DNA of 64,000 nt from JANQPX01 sp039197065 (lineage in GTDB: Bacteria; Pseudomonadota; Alphaproteobacteria; Geminicoccales; Geminicoccaceae). The stretch is taken from NCBI GenBank assembly GCA_039197065.1, contig JBCCUL010000012.1, positions 1 through 64,000 of the forward strand, written 5' to 3'. Positions 32,612 to 41,758 of the stretch are shown piece after piece (the stretch's first letter is position 1; each line of letters starts with the position of its first letter). The translations under genes were made by a program, and so were the position numbers. The notes below the pieces were generated by a model. The model was not told the DNA's origin. It worked only from the letters and a program-made list of their open reading frames with translations, and made no database searches.

Positions 32612-33226
32612 GGATGATGGCCTCGTCGATGCAGTTGAAGAAAAGTCAGGAGCGGGTGACGTTGCCGTTCTCGGTCACGTCGATGCCGCGCCCGCGCCGG
32701 GGGTTCCGCCATCGCCGAGGAGATCATCTCGGCCATCGCCCCACGACCCGCCAGCCTTTCGTTGATGATCAATGTGCGATGCAACCGATTATCATGACAA
32801 GAGTAACGAGCGTTCGGAGAGGTCACATGCGAGCGATCATGCGTGAAGGTGCCTGCTCTTCGACGATGCCGGCCCCGATAGGCTGAAAAGAGATGCTGGC
32901 GACGGAAATCGGAGCGATCAGGACCCGATGCCGTCGGCAGGCGGCCAGCGCCTGAGCCCCCGTCGTTCATCACCCATCCGGTGATCCGCAATCGCGCCAG
33001 TAGCGCAGGATAGGCAAGAAAAACGAGCAAAATCGGTGGCATGACAGGTAAATTCTAAGCTTTTGGTTGAGCAATGACGCGACCTGCATAAATCTATCGA
33101 TCGGCAATCGACGAGGCCTGCCATCGGTCCGGCGATGATCGAACCGGCCGTCATTAACGTTTTCGTCATCTCGATCACGCAAAATGGCGTGATTTCAATG
33201 CAACAAGAGGCGGCGCCGGCTCTGAC
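32612..33226. other. Gap of about 600 bases, nothing supported
   Basis: Several short frames cross this stretch on both strands but none has a family, a ribosome-binding site or coherent composition. The end of it should hold the promoter of the PAS-GGDEF-EAL gene. It may also contain decayed coding DNA. Confidence 0.4.
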
Positions 33227-35035
33227 ATGATGCGAGGAACCTTGGAGCGGACGGGTAGTCGGTCTCTGCTGCAGCATTACACCTCCATGCTGGCCAGCCG
33301 CCGCGCCGAGCATTACGTCGACATCGCTCTCGATCAGCGCTCGAAGCTTCAGCAGCTGGATCAGTTGATGAGAAATGTTGTCGAGCAGAGCTTCGACGGC
33401 ATCATGACATTCGATCAGCATGGCATCGTGCGAACCGCAAACGAGGCCGCCTGCAGCCTGTTTCGCTGTTCGCATGACGAGCTGATCGGCCTGCACATGA
33501 ACAGCCTGATACCGGATCTCCGGAGTTTTCGCCCCTCGGCGCATATCGCCCCCGGCGAGGATGTGGGCAAGCGGCTCGAAGGCTTCGTCTGCCGGCCGGA
33601 CAAGTCGACCTGTCCCGTCGAACTGGCGCTGCGCGAGATTTCGCTCGGCGGGCAGAGATGGGCCATGGCTATTCTGCGCGACATCACCGCCGCCAAGGCC
33701 CATGAGTCCAAGCTTCGCCATCTTGCCTTGCATGACTCGCTCACCGGCCTTCCCAACCGTCTCCTCCTGAAGGACCGGCTGGACCAGGCGCTGCGCACCG
33801 CAAGGCGGTCCGGTGAACCTCTCCATCTGGCGATCCTCGATCTGGACCGGTTCAAGGAGGTGAACGACACGCTCGGTCATCAGGTCGGCGATGCACTCTT
33901 GATCCTGGTCGCCAAGCGCTTGGTGGAGAGCGTGCGCGAAGGGGACACAGTTGCGCGTCTCGGCGGTGACGAGTTTGCCGTGCTCCTGCCGCAGCAACAG
34001 GAGGGCGGTACCGTGCTTGACGTCGCCGAGCGCATCAGATCGGCGCTTCGCGAGCCGTTCGCCCTTGCCGGCAGCATCTCACTGGAAATCGGCGTCAGCA
34101 TCGGTCTTACACATTTTCCGGACGATGCCGAGACCGAATCCAAGCTGATGCAATGCGCCGACGTCGCGATGTACACGGCCAAGCGGCAGTCGAGCGGGAT
34201 CGAACGCTATGATCCGGCGAAGGATCTGAACTCCATTCGCACGCTTGTCCTGTCCGGCGGCCTTCGTCAGGCGATCGAAAAGGACCAGCTGTTGTTGGTT
34301 TATCAGCCCAAGCTGGATCTGCGCTCGGAGACGGTCAAATCCTTCGAGGTGCTGGCGCGCTGGCGTCACCCCGATCATGGCCTGATCCCGCCGGATGAGT
34401 TTGTTCCGCAGGCAGAGGAAAGTGGCAACATCGTGCCGTTTACCTGTTGGACCTTGGAACGCACGGTCGACTGTCTGGGCGCGATGAGAGCGCAGGGGCT
34501 TGCCTTCAGCCTGGCGCTCAATCTCTCGCCGCGAAGCCTCCACTCCAAGGAAATTCTGACATTCGCCGAAGCCCTGCTTGAGGAGACCGACGTCGATCCG
34601 TCCAGCATCACCCTGGAGCTGACCGAGACGGCCGTGATGATCGATCCGGCCGGGGCCGTGGCCCGTCTGGAGCATCTGCACGCCCTCGGCCTGAGGCTGT
34701 CGATCGATGACTTCGGCACGGGCTACTCGTCATTGTCCCTGCTGCGACGCCTGCCGCTCGATGAGATCAAGATCGACAAGACCTTCGTCGAAAACATGAC
34801 CGTCAATCCCCAGGATCGCGTGATCGTCGGCTCCACGATCGATCTCGCCCATAATCTCGGTCTCGAAGTGGTCGCCGAAGGGGTCGAAACCCATGAACAG
34901 ATGGAGGCCCTGAAAGACCTCGGCTGTGACATCATTCAGGGATTCTTGCTGTCTGAACCGATCGATCAAAAGAAGCTCGTGGACTGGACCAGGGAGACCT
35001 CCTGGCCGATCGAACGCGTGCGCGACGCCGCCTGA
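33227..35035 (+). CDS. PAS-GGDEF-EAL protein (cyclic-di-GMP metabolism)
   Basis: 602 aa, no transmembrane helix. A PAS domain covers about 45-160 (SFDGIMTFDQHGIVRTANEA). The GGDEF domain has GGDEF at 246-250 and an inhibitory RxxD site REGD at 237-240, so cyclase activity with product inhibition is expected. The EAL domain has EVL at 374-376, IDDFGTGYSSL and VVAEGVET, so the metal and catalytic residues appear kept and phosphodiesterase activity is possible. A cytoplasmic signal sensed by PAS would shift the balance. Confidence 0.93.
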   Translation: MMRGTLERTGSRSLLQHYTSMLASRRAEHYVDIALDQRSKLQQLDQLMRNVVEQSFDGIMTFDQHGIVRTANEAACSLFRCSHDELIGLHMNSLIPDLRSFRPSAHIAPGEDVGKRLEGFVCRPDKSTCPVELALREISLGGQRWAMAILRDITAAKAHESKLRHLALHDSLTGLPNRLLLKDRLDQALRTARRSGEPLHLAILDLDRFKEVNDTLGHQVGDALLILVAKRLVESVREGDTVARLGGDEFAVLLPQQQEGGTVLDVAERIRSALREPFALAGSISLEIGVSIGLTHFPDDAETESKLMQCADVAMYTAKRQSSGIERYDPAKDLNSIRTLVLSGGLRQAIEKDQLLLVYQPKLDLRSETVKSFEVLARWRHPDHGLIPPDEFVPQAEESGNIVPFTCWTLERTVDCLGAMRAQGLAFSLALNLSPRSLHSKEILTFAEALLEETDVDPSSITLELTETAVMIDPAGAVARLEHLHALGLRLSIDDFGTGYSSLSLLRRLPLDEIKIDKTFVENMTVNPQDRVIVGSTIDLAHNLGLEVVAEGVETHEQMEALKDLGCDIIQGFLLSEPIDQKKLVDWTRETSWPIERVRDAA

Positions 35036-35349
35036 AATCCATCTCGTTCAGGCAGACGATCGGTCGTTGCCGGCTGACGGAAGCCGCGAATGCGGACCGG
35101 CCGGCTCGAGCGTTGGCATGACAAGGCGCTAGAGCATTTCCGGGGCAAGTCGATCCAGCCTGCACCTCCTCCCGACCACCCATAGGGTACCCTTGCATTG
35201 GGTGGTCGGGAGGGGGTGCGGGCCGGTGCCGCGTAAAACTGGCTAGAAAATGCGCTGACGTCGCTCTCTAGACCCGGCTTATCCTTGCCTGATCATTCGG
35301 CCACGGATTTGATGGTGGCTGAACGAAGCAAGAAGAGGGGGGCTTGGCG
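35036..35349. other. Intergenic region with strong hairpin
   Basis: About 315 bases. It contains the 58-bp hairpin at 35162-35219 and flanking CTAGAGCATTTCC and CTAGAAAATGCGC, which look like the outer parts of a larger imperfect palindrome. The promoter of the SDR gene should lie near its end. Confidence 0.45.
35162..35219. repeat. Long hairpin with 20-base arms
   Basis: Positions 35162-35181 and 35200-35219 pair at 19 of 20 bases, cores CTCCCGACCACCC and GGGTGGTCGGGAG. The loop itself contains the palindrome AGGGTACCCT. It may terminate the GGDEF-EAL transcript or be a dispersed palindromic element. Confidence 0.6.
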
Positions 35350-36120
35350 ATGACGGGATGGGCCGATCGTTTTTCTCTTTCCGGCAAGCGCGCCTGCGTG
35401 ACCGGCGGATCACAGGGGATCGGCGCTGAGATCTGCGCCGTGCTCGCCGACGCCGGCGCCGATATCGCAGCGGTGGCGCTCGATCAGGAAGGGCTGGACC
35501 AGGTCGCCGAGACCGTTCGCGGCCATGGACGGCAATGCGCCGCCATCACCGCCGATTTCACCACCATCGAAGGACCGCGCGCGGCGGCGGCGCAGGCCCT
35601 TGAAGCCTTCGGCACAATCGACATCCTGGTGAACTGCGCCGGCATCGCGCCGATCGAGCCGCTTCTCGAGACCAGCATGGAAAATTGGGAGCGCACCATG
35701 GCGATCAATCTGCGAGCGCCCCTGCTCATGGCCCAGGGGCTGGCGCCGGGAATGATCGCGCAGCGATCCGGCAAGATCGTCAACATCTCATCGCAGGCAA
35801 GCGTCATCGCAATCGATGGCCATGCCGCTTATTCCGCTTCCAAAGCGGGCTTGAACGCCCTGACGCGCGACATGACCTGTGAATGGGCAAAGTACAATAT
35901 CCAGGTGAACGCCGTCTGCCCGACGATCATCATGACCCCGCTTGGCCGCGAGGTCTGGGGCGATCAGGCGAAGGCGGCGCCCATGCTGGAGCGCACGCCG
36001 CTCGGCCGCTTCGGCGAACCGATCGAGGTTGCTGACATGGTCCTTTACCTGGCGTCCCCTGCCTCCGATCTGGTCAACGGCACCACGATGCTGATCGATG
36101 CCGGCTTCTCCGTTATCTGA
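35350..36120 (+). CDS. Short-chain dehydrogenase/reductase
   Basis: 256 aa. NAD(P) motif TGGSQGIGAEI, NNAG-equivalent VNCAGIAP, catalytic Ser in VNISSQASV and Y-x3-K as YSASKAG. NAVCPTIIMTPLGREVWGD is typical of gluconate-5-dehydrogenase or D-threitol dehydrogenase-like SDRs. The ATG at 35350 has the GAGGGGGG site at the right distance; TTG at 35344 is too close. It resembles the SDR at 54576-55346. Substrate is probably a sugar acid or polyol. Confidence 0.9.
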   Translation: MTGWADRFSLSGKRACVTGGSQGIGAEICAVLADAGADIAAVALDQEGLDQVAETVRGHGRQCAAITADFTTIEGPRAAAAQALEAFGTIDILVNCAGIAPIEPLLETSMENWERTMAINLRAPLLMAQGLAPGMIAQRSGKIVNISSQASVIAIDGHAAYSASKAGLNALTRDMTCEWAKYNIQVNAVCPTIIMTPLGREVWGDQAKAAPMLERTPLGRFGEPIEVADMVLYLASPASDLVNGTTMLIDAGFSVI

Positions 36121-36143
36121 GGGCGCGGCCCTCAGCGTCGACT

Positions 36144-36938
36144 TTATGGGTTGGCGATGGTTACAGTGACGCGGCCCAGATCGCTGAAGTCGGCGGTGAT
36201 ATGGTCGCCGGGCTCGATCGGCAGGGGCACGGTGCTGGTGCCGGTCGTGACGATCTGGCCTTCGCTTAGATCGAGGCCGAGGGACGAGAGTTCGTTGGCC
36301 AGCCAGGTGAGCGCCGTTCGCGGATCGCCCAGTACGGCGCCGCCGCTTCCTCGATGTTCGATCTTGCCGTCGCTCCGACAGGTCACCGGATGCCGGCTGA
36401 GATCGAGATCGCGCCATCCATCGTCGACGCGCGGACCCAGCAGAAATTCGTGGGCGCAGGCATTGTCTGCGATCAGCTGGGCTGCACCCACACTGGCAAA
36501 GTCCGAAAAGCGTGAGCTTGGCAGCTCGATCGCAAGATGCAGTGCATCGACCGCATCAATCACCTCATCTCGATCATAAGGTCGTTCGCGCGGCTGAAGC
36601 GTGCGGCCCATGCGAAACGCGAATTCCGGCTCCGCAACCGCCATATGGTTCCCCTGGAGCGAGGCTGCCTCGCCTTTCGAGAGCACGCGCTCGGCAAGCA
36701 ATCGTCCGGCGAGCGGACCGTCGACGCCGATATGCCGCTGACCGCCCTCGGACGTTGCCGCGATCTTCCAGCCGAACAGGGGGCGCCCGCTCAGGTTTTC
36801 CAGATGGGCTTGAATGGCATAGCCATCGCGTCGCGTCGTTGGGCGACAATGCCTGGGCAGCGCGTCCATCTGGGTGCCGGCCTGCCAATGTTCGACGATC
36901 GCTGCCGAGGCCTCTTTTGTCTGGATCTCCGTCAGCAT
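36144..36938 (-). CDS. 2-keto-4-pentenoate hydratase-family protein
   Basis: 264 aa, fumarylacetoacetase superfamily hydratase. Family segments are GWKIAATSEGGQRHIGV, AEPEFAFRMGRTL and VDALHLAIELPSSR, with acidic metal ligands in EPEFAF and the IEL segment. GGGAGAAGG precedes the ATG. It likely adds water to a 2-oxo-4-enoate in ring-cleavage or sugar-acid catabolism. No other meta-cleavage genes are nearby. Confidence 0.85.
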   Translation of the reverse strand: MLTEIQTKEASAAIVEHWQAGTQMDALPRHCRPTTRRDGYAIQAHLENLSGRPLFGWKIAATSEGGQRHIGVDGPLAGRLLAERVLSKGEAASLQGNHMAVAEPEFAFRMGRTLQPRERPYDRDEVIDAVDALHLAIELPSSRFSDFASVGAAQLIADNACAHEFLLGPRVDDGWRDLDLSRHPVTCRSDGKIEHRGSGGAVLGDPRTALTWLANELSSLGLDLSEGQIVTTGTSTVPLPIEPGDHITADFSDLGRVTVTIANP

Positions 36939-36956
36939 CCAAACCTTCTCCCTGAA

Positions 36957-36987
36957 TTCGGTAGGTTTTTTCGATAGGTGTACCGAA
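36957..36987. promoter_or_regulatory. Inverted repeat upstream of the hydratase gene
   Basis: TTCGGTA and TACCGAA are perfect 7-base arms with 17 bases between, 19 bases upstream of the coding start. This spacing fits a dimeric repressor site. No adjacent regulator is present. Confidence 0.3.
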
Positions 36988-37184
36988 GTCTGCCATTCGG
37001 GGAACTGCCGTTCAATTGGTCCGAGAGGCCGTTAGATCCGGATCGGCGCGGGCGACAGATCTTGCGAGATCAAGATCGGCGAAGCCTGCTTTCAGCAAAA
37101 AGTAAGGGGCCGCACTGCCGCGGCAACCGGCTTCATTCGGCATCATCGTTTCAAGATCGGAACCGGACGAGCAGAGAGGCAGGC

Positions 37185-38633
37185 TCAGCGGTAGGCGATG
37201 TCCATCACCTCGAAGGTGAGGCTCGGGACGAGCGAGTTTCGCGTCTGCACATGGGATCTGTTGAGCTCGACCTCGTTCCAGGTCGGATCCATGCCGATCC
37301 AGCGTCCGTCGATCAGCACCTCGACCCAGGCATGCCCACCGAGCGACGGTGTCCGGTCGTTGCCGCCGTAAACGAAGCCCGAGACTTCACGCGCCGGAAG
37401 GCCTGCGGCACGCGCCAGGGTCACGAACAGCTGGCTGTGCTCGGTGCAATCGCCGGTGCGGTTGTCGAGGACGTCGAAGACCGACGTGGTGTGATAGGTA
37501 TAAGGACTTTCAGGCACGTTTTCGATGAAGTCGGAGACGAATGCCAAAATGGTATGAGCCAGCCTGCGATCCTCGACATTCGGACCGAGCGGCGCCCTGA
37601 TCTCATCGACCAGCGCTTTCAGCCTCGGATGATCGGCGGGATGGCTCGAGGTCGGTTTTAGGAATTCGGCATGATCGACGTCGTCCGGCGGCGCCGGTTG
37701 TCCTGCAATCTCGATGATGGCCGTTCGGTCGTCGAGATAGTCGACGCGCTGGCCAAAGCCGTCGCCCACCACGTCATCGATGGTCAAAATAGGGTCATCA
37801 ATGCTCGCCTTGAGCGTCAGTGTTTCGATGTTCGAAAGCCTGCGAAGCGGCCTGTTCAGCGGCTTTTCGAACTCGGCGAACAGATCGACGCCCTGGTTGG
37901 GCTCATGCGCGATGGCCTCGGTTTCCGCGCGAAGCTCGATCGGGCCGATGAAGAGATTGACCGCCTCGCCATTTTGAAACCGGGTTCTGGCCTTGTAGGA
38001 AAACACATCCGATGTCGATGCCGTTTGCAGCGTCTGGAAGAGATGATCGGCGCCGAGAATTTTGCGCGTGCTGACCTCCTCCAGGGTGTGGGTGCCTGAG
38101 GTCATCACCTGATGCTCGACATCGAAATCCTCGGTCTCGAGCCTCGCGTCGACCGATGGGCGATCCGTCAGGAACCTGTGGATCGCAACCTCCTCCTCAT
38201 CGCAGAGATCGCGATCGACGCCGGGCCAGATGCGGGCTATGCCATCTTCCAGAAGGTGGAGGTCCGGCCCCCGTTGCTCATAGCTGATCCGGCGATCAGC
38301 GCTTTCAAAGACGCCATCCAGCAGCCGGTGGGGAGGCCGAGCCTCGAAGCGCCTGGTCTGCTCGATGACCTCCTCTGTCTTCTCCAGCTTCAGCGTCATG
38401 GAGAAATGCTGGACGATCAGCGGCCGTTCCTTGTCGCCGGCGGTCGCCATGTCTAGATCCATCGACGTCATCGCGTGGCCGATCTTACCCCCGTCAAAAT
38501 AGAGCCCGTACCAGCGTTTCGCGCCGATCAGCGGGTGATCGGCGGCTAGCGAACAAGAACTGCCCGCAATCCCGGCTTTCGGGGCGATCAAGCCAAGCCC
38601 GAGGAAGCTCAAAACGAGAAGGAGATATTTCAT
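37185..38633 (-). CDS. Secreted transglutaminase-like protease-fold protein
   Basis: 482 aa. A signal peptide (MKYLLLVLSFLGLGLIAPKA) leads into a beta-rich region of about 270 residues, then a transglutaminase-like domain with Cys in NRTGDCTEHSQLFVTLARA, His in LGGHAWVEV and Asp in IGMDPTW, which make the catalytic triad. Such periplasmic domains cleave or cross-link peptides or proteins. The start at 38633 has AGGA about 10 bases upstream; ATG at 38642 is too close to it. Gluconokinase lies 24 bases upstream. Confidence 0.88.
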   Translation of the reverse strand: MKYLLLVLSFLGLGLIAPKAGIAGSSCSLAADHPLIGAKRWYGLYFDGGKIGHAMTSMDLDMATAGDKERPLIVQHFSMTLKLEKTEEVIEQTRRFEARPPHRLLDGVFESADRRISYEQRGPDLHLLEDGIARIWPGVDRDLCDEEEVAIHRFLTDRPSVDARLETEDFDVEHQVMTSGTHTLEEVSTRKILGADHLFQTLQTASTSDVFSYKARTRFQNGEAVNLFIGPIELRAETEAIAHEPNQGVDLFAEFEKPLNRPLRRLSNIETLTLKASIDDPILTIDDVVGDGFGQRVDYLDDRTAIIEIAGQPAPPDDVDHAEFLKPTSSHPADHPRLKALVDEIRAPLGPNVEDRRLAHTILAFVSDFIENVPESPYTYHTTSVFDVLDNRTGDCTEHSQLFVTLARAAGLPAREVSGFVYGGNDRTPSLGGHAWVEVLIDGRWIGMDPTWNEVELNRSHVQTRNSLVPSLTFEVMDIAYR

Positions 38634-38657
38634 GGCGCGCATCCTGCCATGACATGG

Positions 38658-39200
38658 TTAACTTTTCGTCAATGGCAACGCCGCCGGGCGATCGTCGGGC
38701 ACCGGCGAGAAGAACGTCGTCAAATCATCGACTATGGCGTCCAGCGGCCGGTTGACATCGACGGTGATGGCGTCACGAGGCGGCTCCAGGGTGTCGAGCT
38801 GGCTGTTGAGCAAAGACGCCGGCATGTAATGCCCTTTTCGCGCGGCGAGACGCCCGGCGATCAGATCCCGATCCGCCTGAAGGTAGACGAAACGCACGGC
38901 GCCCGCGTTCTCGCTCGGGCAGAGCCGCTCACGGTAGCTGGCTTTAAGGGCCGAGCAAGCGAGAACGACCCGCTTTTCCTCAAGAAGCCAGGCATCGATC
39001 TCCGCGCGCAGCCGATCGAGCCAGGGCCAGCGATCGTCGTCCGAAAGCGGCCGACCGCGGAGCATTTTCGCAACGTTCGCTTCCGGATGGTAGTGATCCC
39101 CCTCGGCGAACGCCGCATCGATCGCGGTTGCGAGCGCCTGACCGACGGTCGTCTTGCCGACGCCGCTCACCCCCATGACGACGATCACCGGCCATGCCAT
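38658..39200 (-). CDS. gntK: Gluconokinase
   Basis: 180 aa. P-loop GVSGVGKTTVG near residue 10, then EGDHYHPEANVAKM with the substrate-binding DxxHP, LACSALKASYRERL and LDTLEPP, the standard thermoresistant gluconokinase set. It phosphorylates gluconate to 6-phosphogluconate for the adjacent gnd product. GGAG lies 6 bases before the ATG at 39200, so I prefer it over frames starting inside the tandem repeat. Confidence 0.92.
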   Translation of the reverse strand: MAWPVIVVMGVSGVGKTTVGQALATAIDAAFAEGDHYHPEANVAKMLRGRPLSDDDRWPWLDRLRAEIDAWLLEEKRVVLACSALKASYRERLCPSENAGAVRFVYLQADRDLIAGRLAARKGHYMPASLLNSQLDTLEPPRDAITVDVNRPLDAIVDDLTTFFSPVPDDRPAALPLTKS

Positions 39201-39210
39201 GGCTCCGGTC

Positions 39211-39261
39211 ATGCGATGACACCGATCATTCGATGACACCGGTCATGCGATGACGCCGTTC
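39211..39261. repeat. Three tandem 17-bp repeats before gntK
   Basis: ATGCGATGACACCGATC, ATTCGATGACACCGGTC and ATGCGATGACGCCGTTC follow one another without a gap. They occupy most of the 66-base interval between gnd and gntK. On the minus strand the unit contains GGTGTCATCG. Such an array can change in copy number and alter the leader of gntK. Confidence 0.6.
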
Positions 39262-39266
39262 ATAGC

Positions 39267-40682
39267 TCAGGCCGACCAGTCGTTGTGAAAGCTGCCCTCA
39301 CGATCGGTGCGCTCATAGGTATGGGCGCCGAAATAGTCCCGTTGGGCCTGGATCAGATTGGCCGGCAGAACAGCGGAGCGGTAACCGTCATAATAGGCGA
39401 GCGCCGAGCTGAAGGCCGGCAGCGCAACGCCTTGCTTGATGCCAAGCGTCACGATGGCGCGCCAGGCGGGCTGTGCCCGTTCAAGGAGGGCTGCGAAGTG
39501 AGGATCGAGCATCAGATTGGTAAGGTTGGGATCCCGCTCATAGGCGGTTCGGATGTGGCGAAGAAAGCGCGCACGAATGATGCAGCCGCCGCGCCAGATG
39601 CTGGCGATCTCGCCCTTCTTCAATTGCCAGCCATGTCCTGCGGCCGCCGCATCCATCACCGCGAAACCCTGGGCGTAGGCGCAGAGCTTGCTCGCCAAGA
39701 GCGCCAGTTCGAGATCGTCGATGAAGCGGTCGACATCGAGATCCAGCGGCTCGCCCGGCCCCTTTAACTTGGTTGCGGCGTTGACCCGCTCCGCCTTCAT
39801 CGAAGAAAGCGTGCGCGCCTCGACGGCTGCGGCGATGGTCGGCGCTGTGCTGCCATAGTCGAGCGCCGCCCGCACCGCCCAGCCGCCAGTGCCCTTCTGT
39901 CCGGCGCGATCGAGGATTACCTCGGCCATGGGCTGTCCGGTATCCGCGTCGGTCTTGCCGAGGATGTCGGCGGTGATCTCGATCAGATAGCTGTCGAGCT
40001 CGCCCTTGTTCCAGGCGGCGAAGGTGGCGCGCATTTCAGGGTAGGTGAGGGCGGCCGGACCCTTCATCAGCGCATAGGCCTCGGCGATCAGCTGCATATC
40101 CGCATATTCGATGCCGTTATGCATCATCTTCACGAAATGGCCGGCGCCGTCGCTGCCGACATGCGCGTAGCAGGGTTCGTCATCCACCTTGGCCGAGATC
40201 GCCTCCAGGATCGGGGCGATCCGGGCGAGCGCTTCCTTATCGCCGCCTGCCATGATCGAGGGGCCGTGTCGGGCGCCGTCTTCGCCGCCGGAAATGCCGG
40301 TGCCCACGAAGAGAAAACCCTTCTCGCGCAGCGCTTGTTCCCGCCGGATCGTGTCCCGATAAAGCGCGTTCCCGCCGTCCACGAGGACATCGCCGGGCTC
40401 CAGCAGCGGCAGCAGCTGCTCGATCTGCTGATCCACGGGATCGCCAGCCTTGACCATCATGATGATGGCGCGCGGTTTCCTGATGGCCTGAACGAAGGTC
40501 TCGAGGTCGTAGGTCGGCACCAACGGCCGGCCATCGGCTTCCCGGCTTTCGACGAAGGTCCGCGTGCGCTCCGCGGTTCGATTGAAGACGGCAGTCCGAT
40601 AGCCGTGATCGGCGATGTTGAGCGCCAGGTTCTGGCCCATGACCGCGAGGCCGATCAGGCCGATATCTGCTTCTTTGTTCAT
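39267..40682 (-). CDS. gnd: 6-phosphogluconate dehydrogenase, decarboxylating
   Basis: 471 aa, normal length, starting MNKEADIGLIGLAVMGQNLA with the NADP fold. Substrate and catalytic segments are FVGTGISGGEDGARHGPSI, AGHFVKMMHNGIEYADMQLI and DRAGQKGTGGWAV. It converts 6-phosphogluconate to ribulose-5-phosphate and CO2. gntK follows after 66 bases in the same direction, so the pair channels gluconate into the pentose phosphate pathway. Confidence 0.97.
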   Translation of the reverse strand: MNKEADIGLIGLAVMGQNLALNIADHGYRTAVFNRTAERTRTFVESREADGRPLVPTYDLETFVQAIRKPRAIIMMVKAGDPVDQQIEQLLPLLEPGDVLVDGGNALYRDTIRREQALREKGFLFVGTGISGGEDGARHGPSIMAGGDKEALARIAPILEAISAKVDDEPCYAHVGSDGAGHFVKMMHNGIEYADMQLIAEAYALMKGPAALTYPEMRATFAAWNKGELDSYLIEITADILGKTDADTGQPMAEVILDRAGQKGTGGWAVRAALDYGSTAPTIAAAVEARTLSSMKAERVNAATKLKGPGEPLDLDVDRFIDDLELALLASKLCAYAQGFAVMDAAAAGHGWQLKKGEIASIWRGGCIIRARFLRHIRTAYERDPNLTNLMLDPHFAALLERAQPAWRAIVTLGIKQGVALPAFSSALAYYDGYRSAVLPANLIQAQRDYFGAHTYERTDREGSFHNDWSA

Positions 40683-40872
40683 GTCTCTATCCGGCCATTT
40701 TATGATGCCCTGGTGTCGCATATGCCGATCCCCCAGGCAATGCTCCACGCTGATCCCCGACAAGGAACCGCATACCCTCGGACCGCCAGACGCATTCTTC
40801 GAAGGCGTCCAAACCCAATGAAGTGGCCACGCCACACTGGCGTCTTGGCGGCGGTCGTCGGATAGTCTTCCC

Positions 40873-41748
40873 ATGAACTATTTGCGTGATCACTGGCGAG
40901 GCCGGCACGCGCTTTTCCGGGCGTTCTGGATCAATGCCTTCATACCCTTTGTCGCGATCGCCATGATCGAGCCCTGGATCCGTCCGCCCGTCGCGGGCGG
41001 AAGCGTTCTTCAGGCCACCCTTGCGACGCTCTTCATCGTGATCGCGCATGCCGTCATCCTTCCCTGGCAGATCGTCGGCCTTTGGCGCAGCAGCCGTCGC
41101 CATCTGGAGGAACGCGGCGATTTGATGCTGGTCACCTTCGCGCAGGTAACGATCGTTATCGCCTTGGTCACGGTAGCAGGCGCCACCACGACCACCGTAC
41201 AGCGCGTCATCGGCTATCAGGCCGAAACGAGCGCAGGCGATGTCCGAACCGGAGCTCGTCACACCTTTACCGTCCTTCCCGATGCAAGGACCATCGTCAT
41301 CGACGGCAATTTCGATGTCGGACTTTCCAAAGAGTTCGCGCATCTGCTGGCGGAGCGGCCGGACACCGAGCGGATCATCTTGAACAGCGACGGTGGTCGC
41401 GTCTTCGAGGCAAGAGGTGTTGCAAAGCAGATCATCGAGAGACGGCTCCACACTCATGTGGTCGAGCGCTGCCGCTCCGCTTGCACCATCGCCTTCATCG
41501 CCGGAAGCCGCCGGACGCTGGCGGAAGAGGGCAAGCTCGGCTTCCACAGCTACCGCCTGAACGCCGCCCTCGCGCTTACCGATCCGATCGCCGAACAGGA
41601 GAAGGACAAGGCTTTCTTCCTGAAGCAGGGGCTCGACTCGGACTTTGTCGACCGCGCCTTGGCCACGCCGCATGACGACATGTGGCACCCAGAGGTGAAG
41701 GAGCTGCTGCGCGCCAATGTGGTGCACCGTATTGGCGAGGGACGGTGA
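40873..41748 (+). CDS. Membrane-anchored ClpP-fold protein (COG3904 type)
   Basis: 291 aa. Two to three N-terminal transmembrane helices (WINAFIPFVAIAMI, FIVIAHAVILPWQI, ITIVIALVTV-like) precede a ClpP/crotonase-like domain: FTVLPDARTIVIDGNFDVG, LNSDGGRVFEARG, and VERCRSACTIAFIAGSRRTL, where Ser of RSACT sits at the nucleophile position. The family is predicted to be a periplasmic or membrane-proximal protease or a structural relative. It is divergent from gnd. Confidence 0.8.
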   Translation: MNYLRDHWRGRHALFRAFWINAFIPFVAIAMIEPWIRPPVAGGSVLQATLATLFIVIAHAVILPWQIVGLWRSSRRHLEERGDLMLVTFAQVTIVIALVTVAGATTTTVQRVIGYQAETSAGDVRTGARHTFTVLPDARTIVIDGNFDVGLSKEFAHLLAERPDTERIILNSDGGRVFEARGVAKQIIERRLHTHVVERCRSACTIAFIAGSRRTLAEEGKLGFHSYRLNAALALTDPIAEQEKDKAFFLKQGLDSDFVDRALATPHDDMWHPEVKELLRANVVHRIGEGR

Positions 41749-41758
41749 CCGTCAGACG

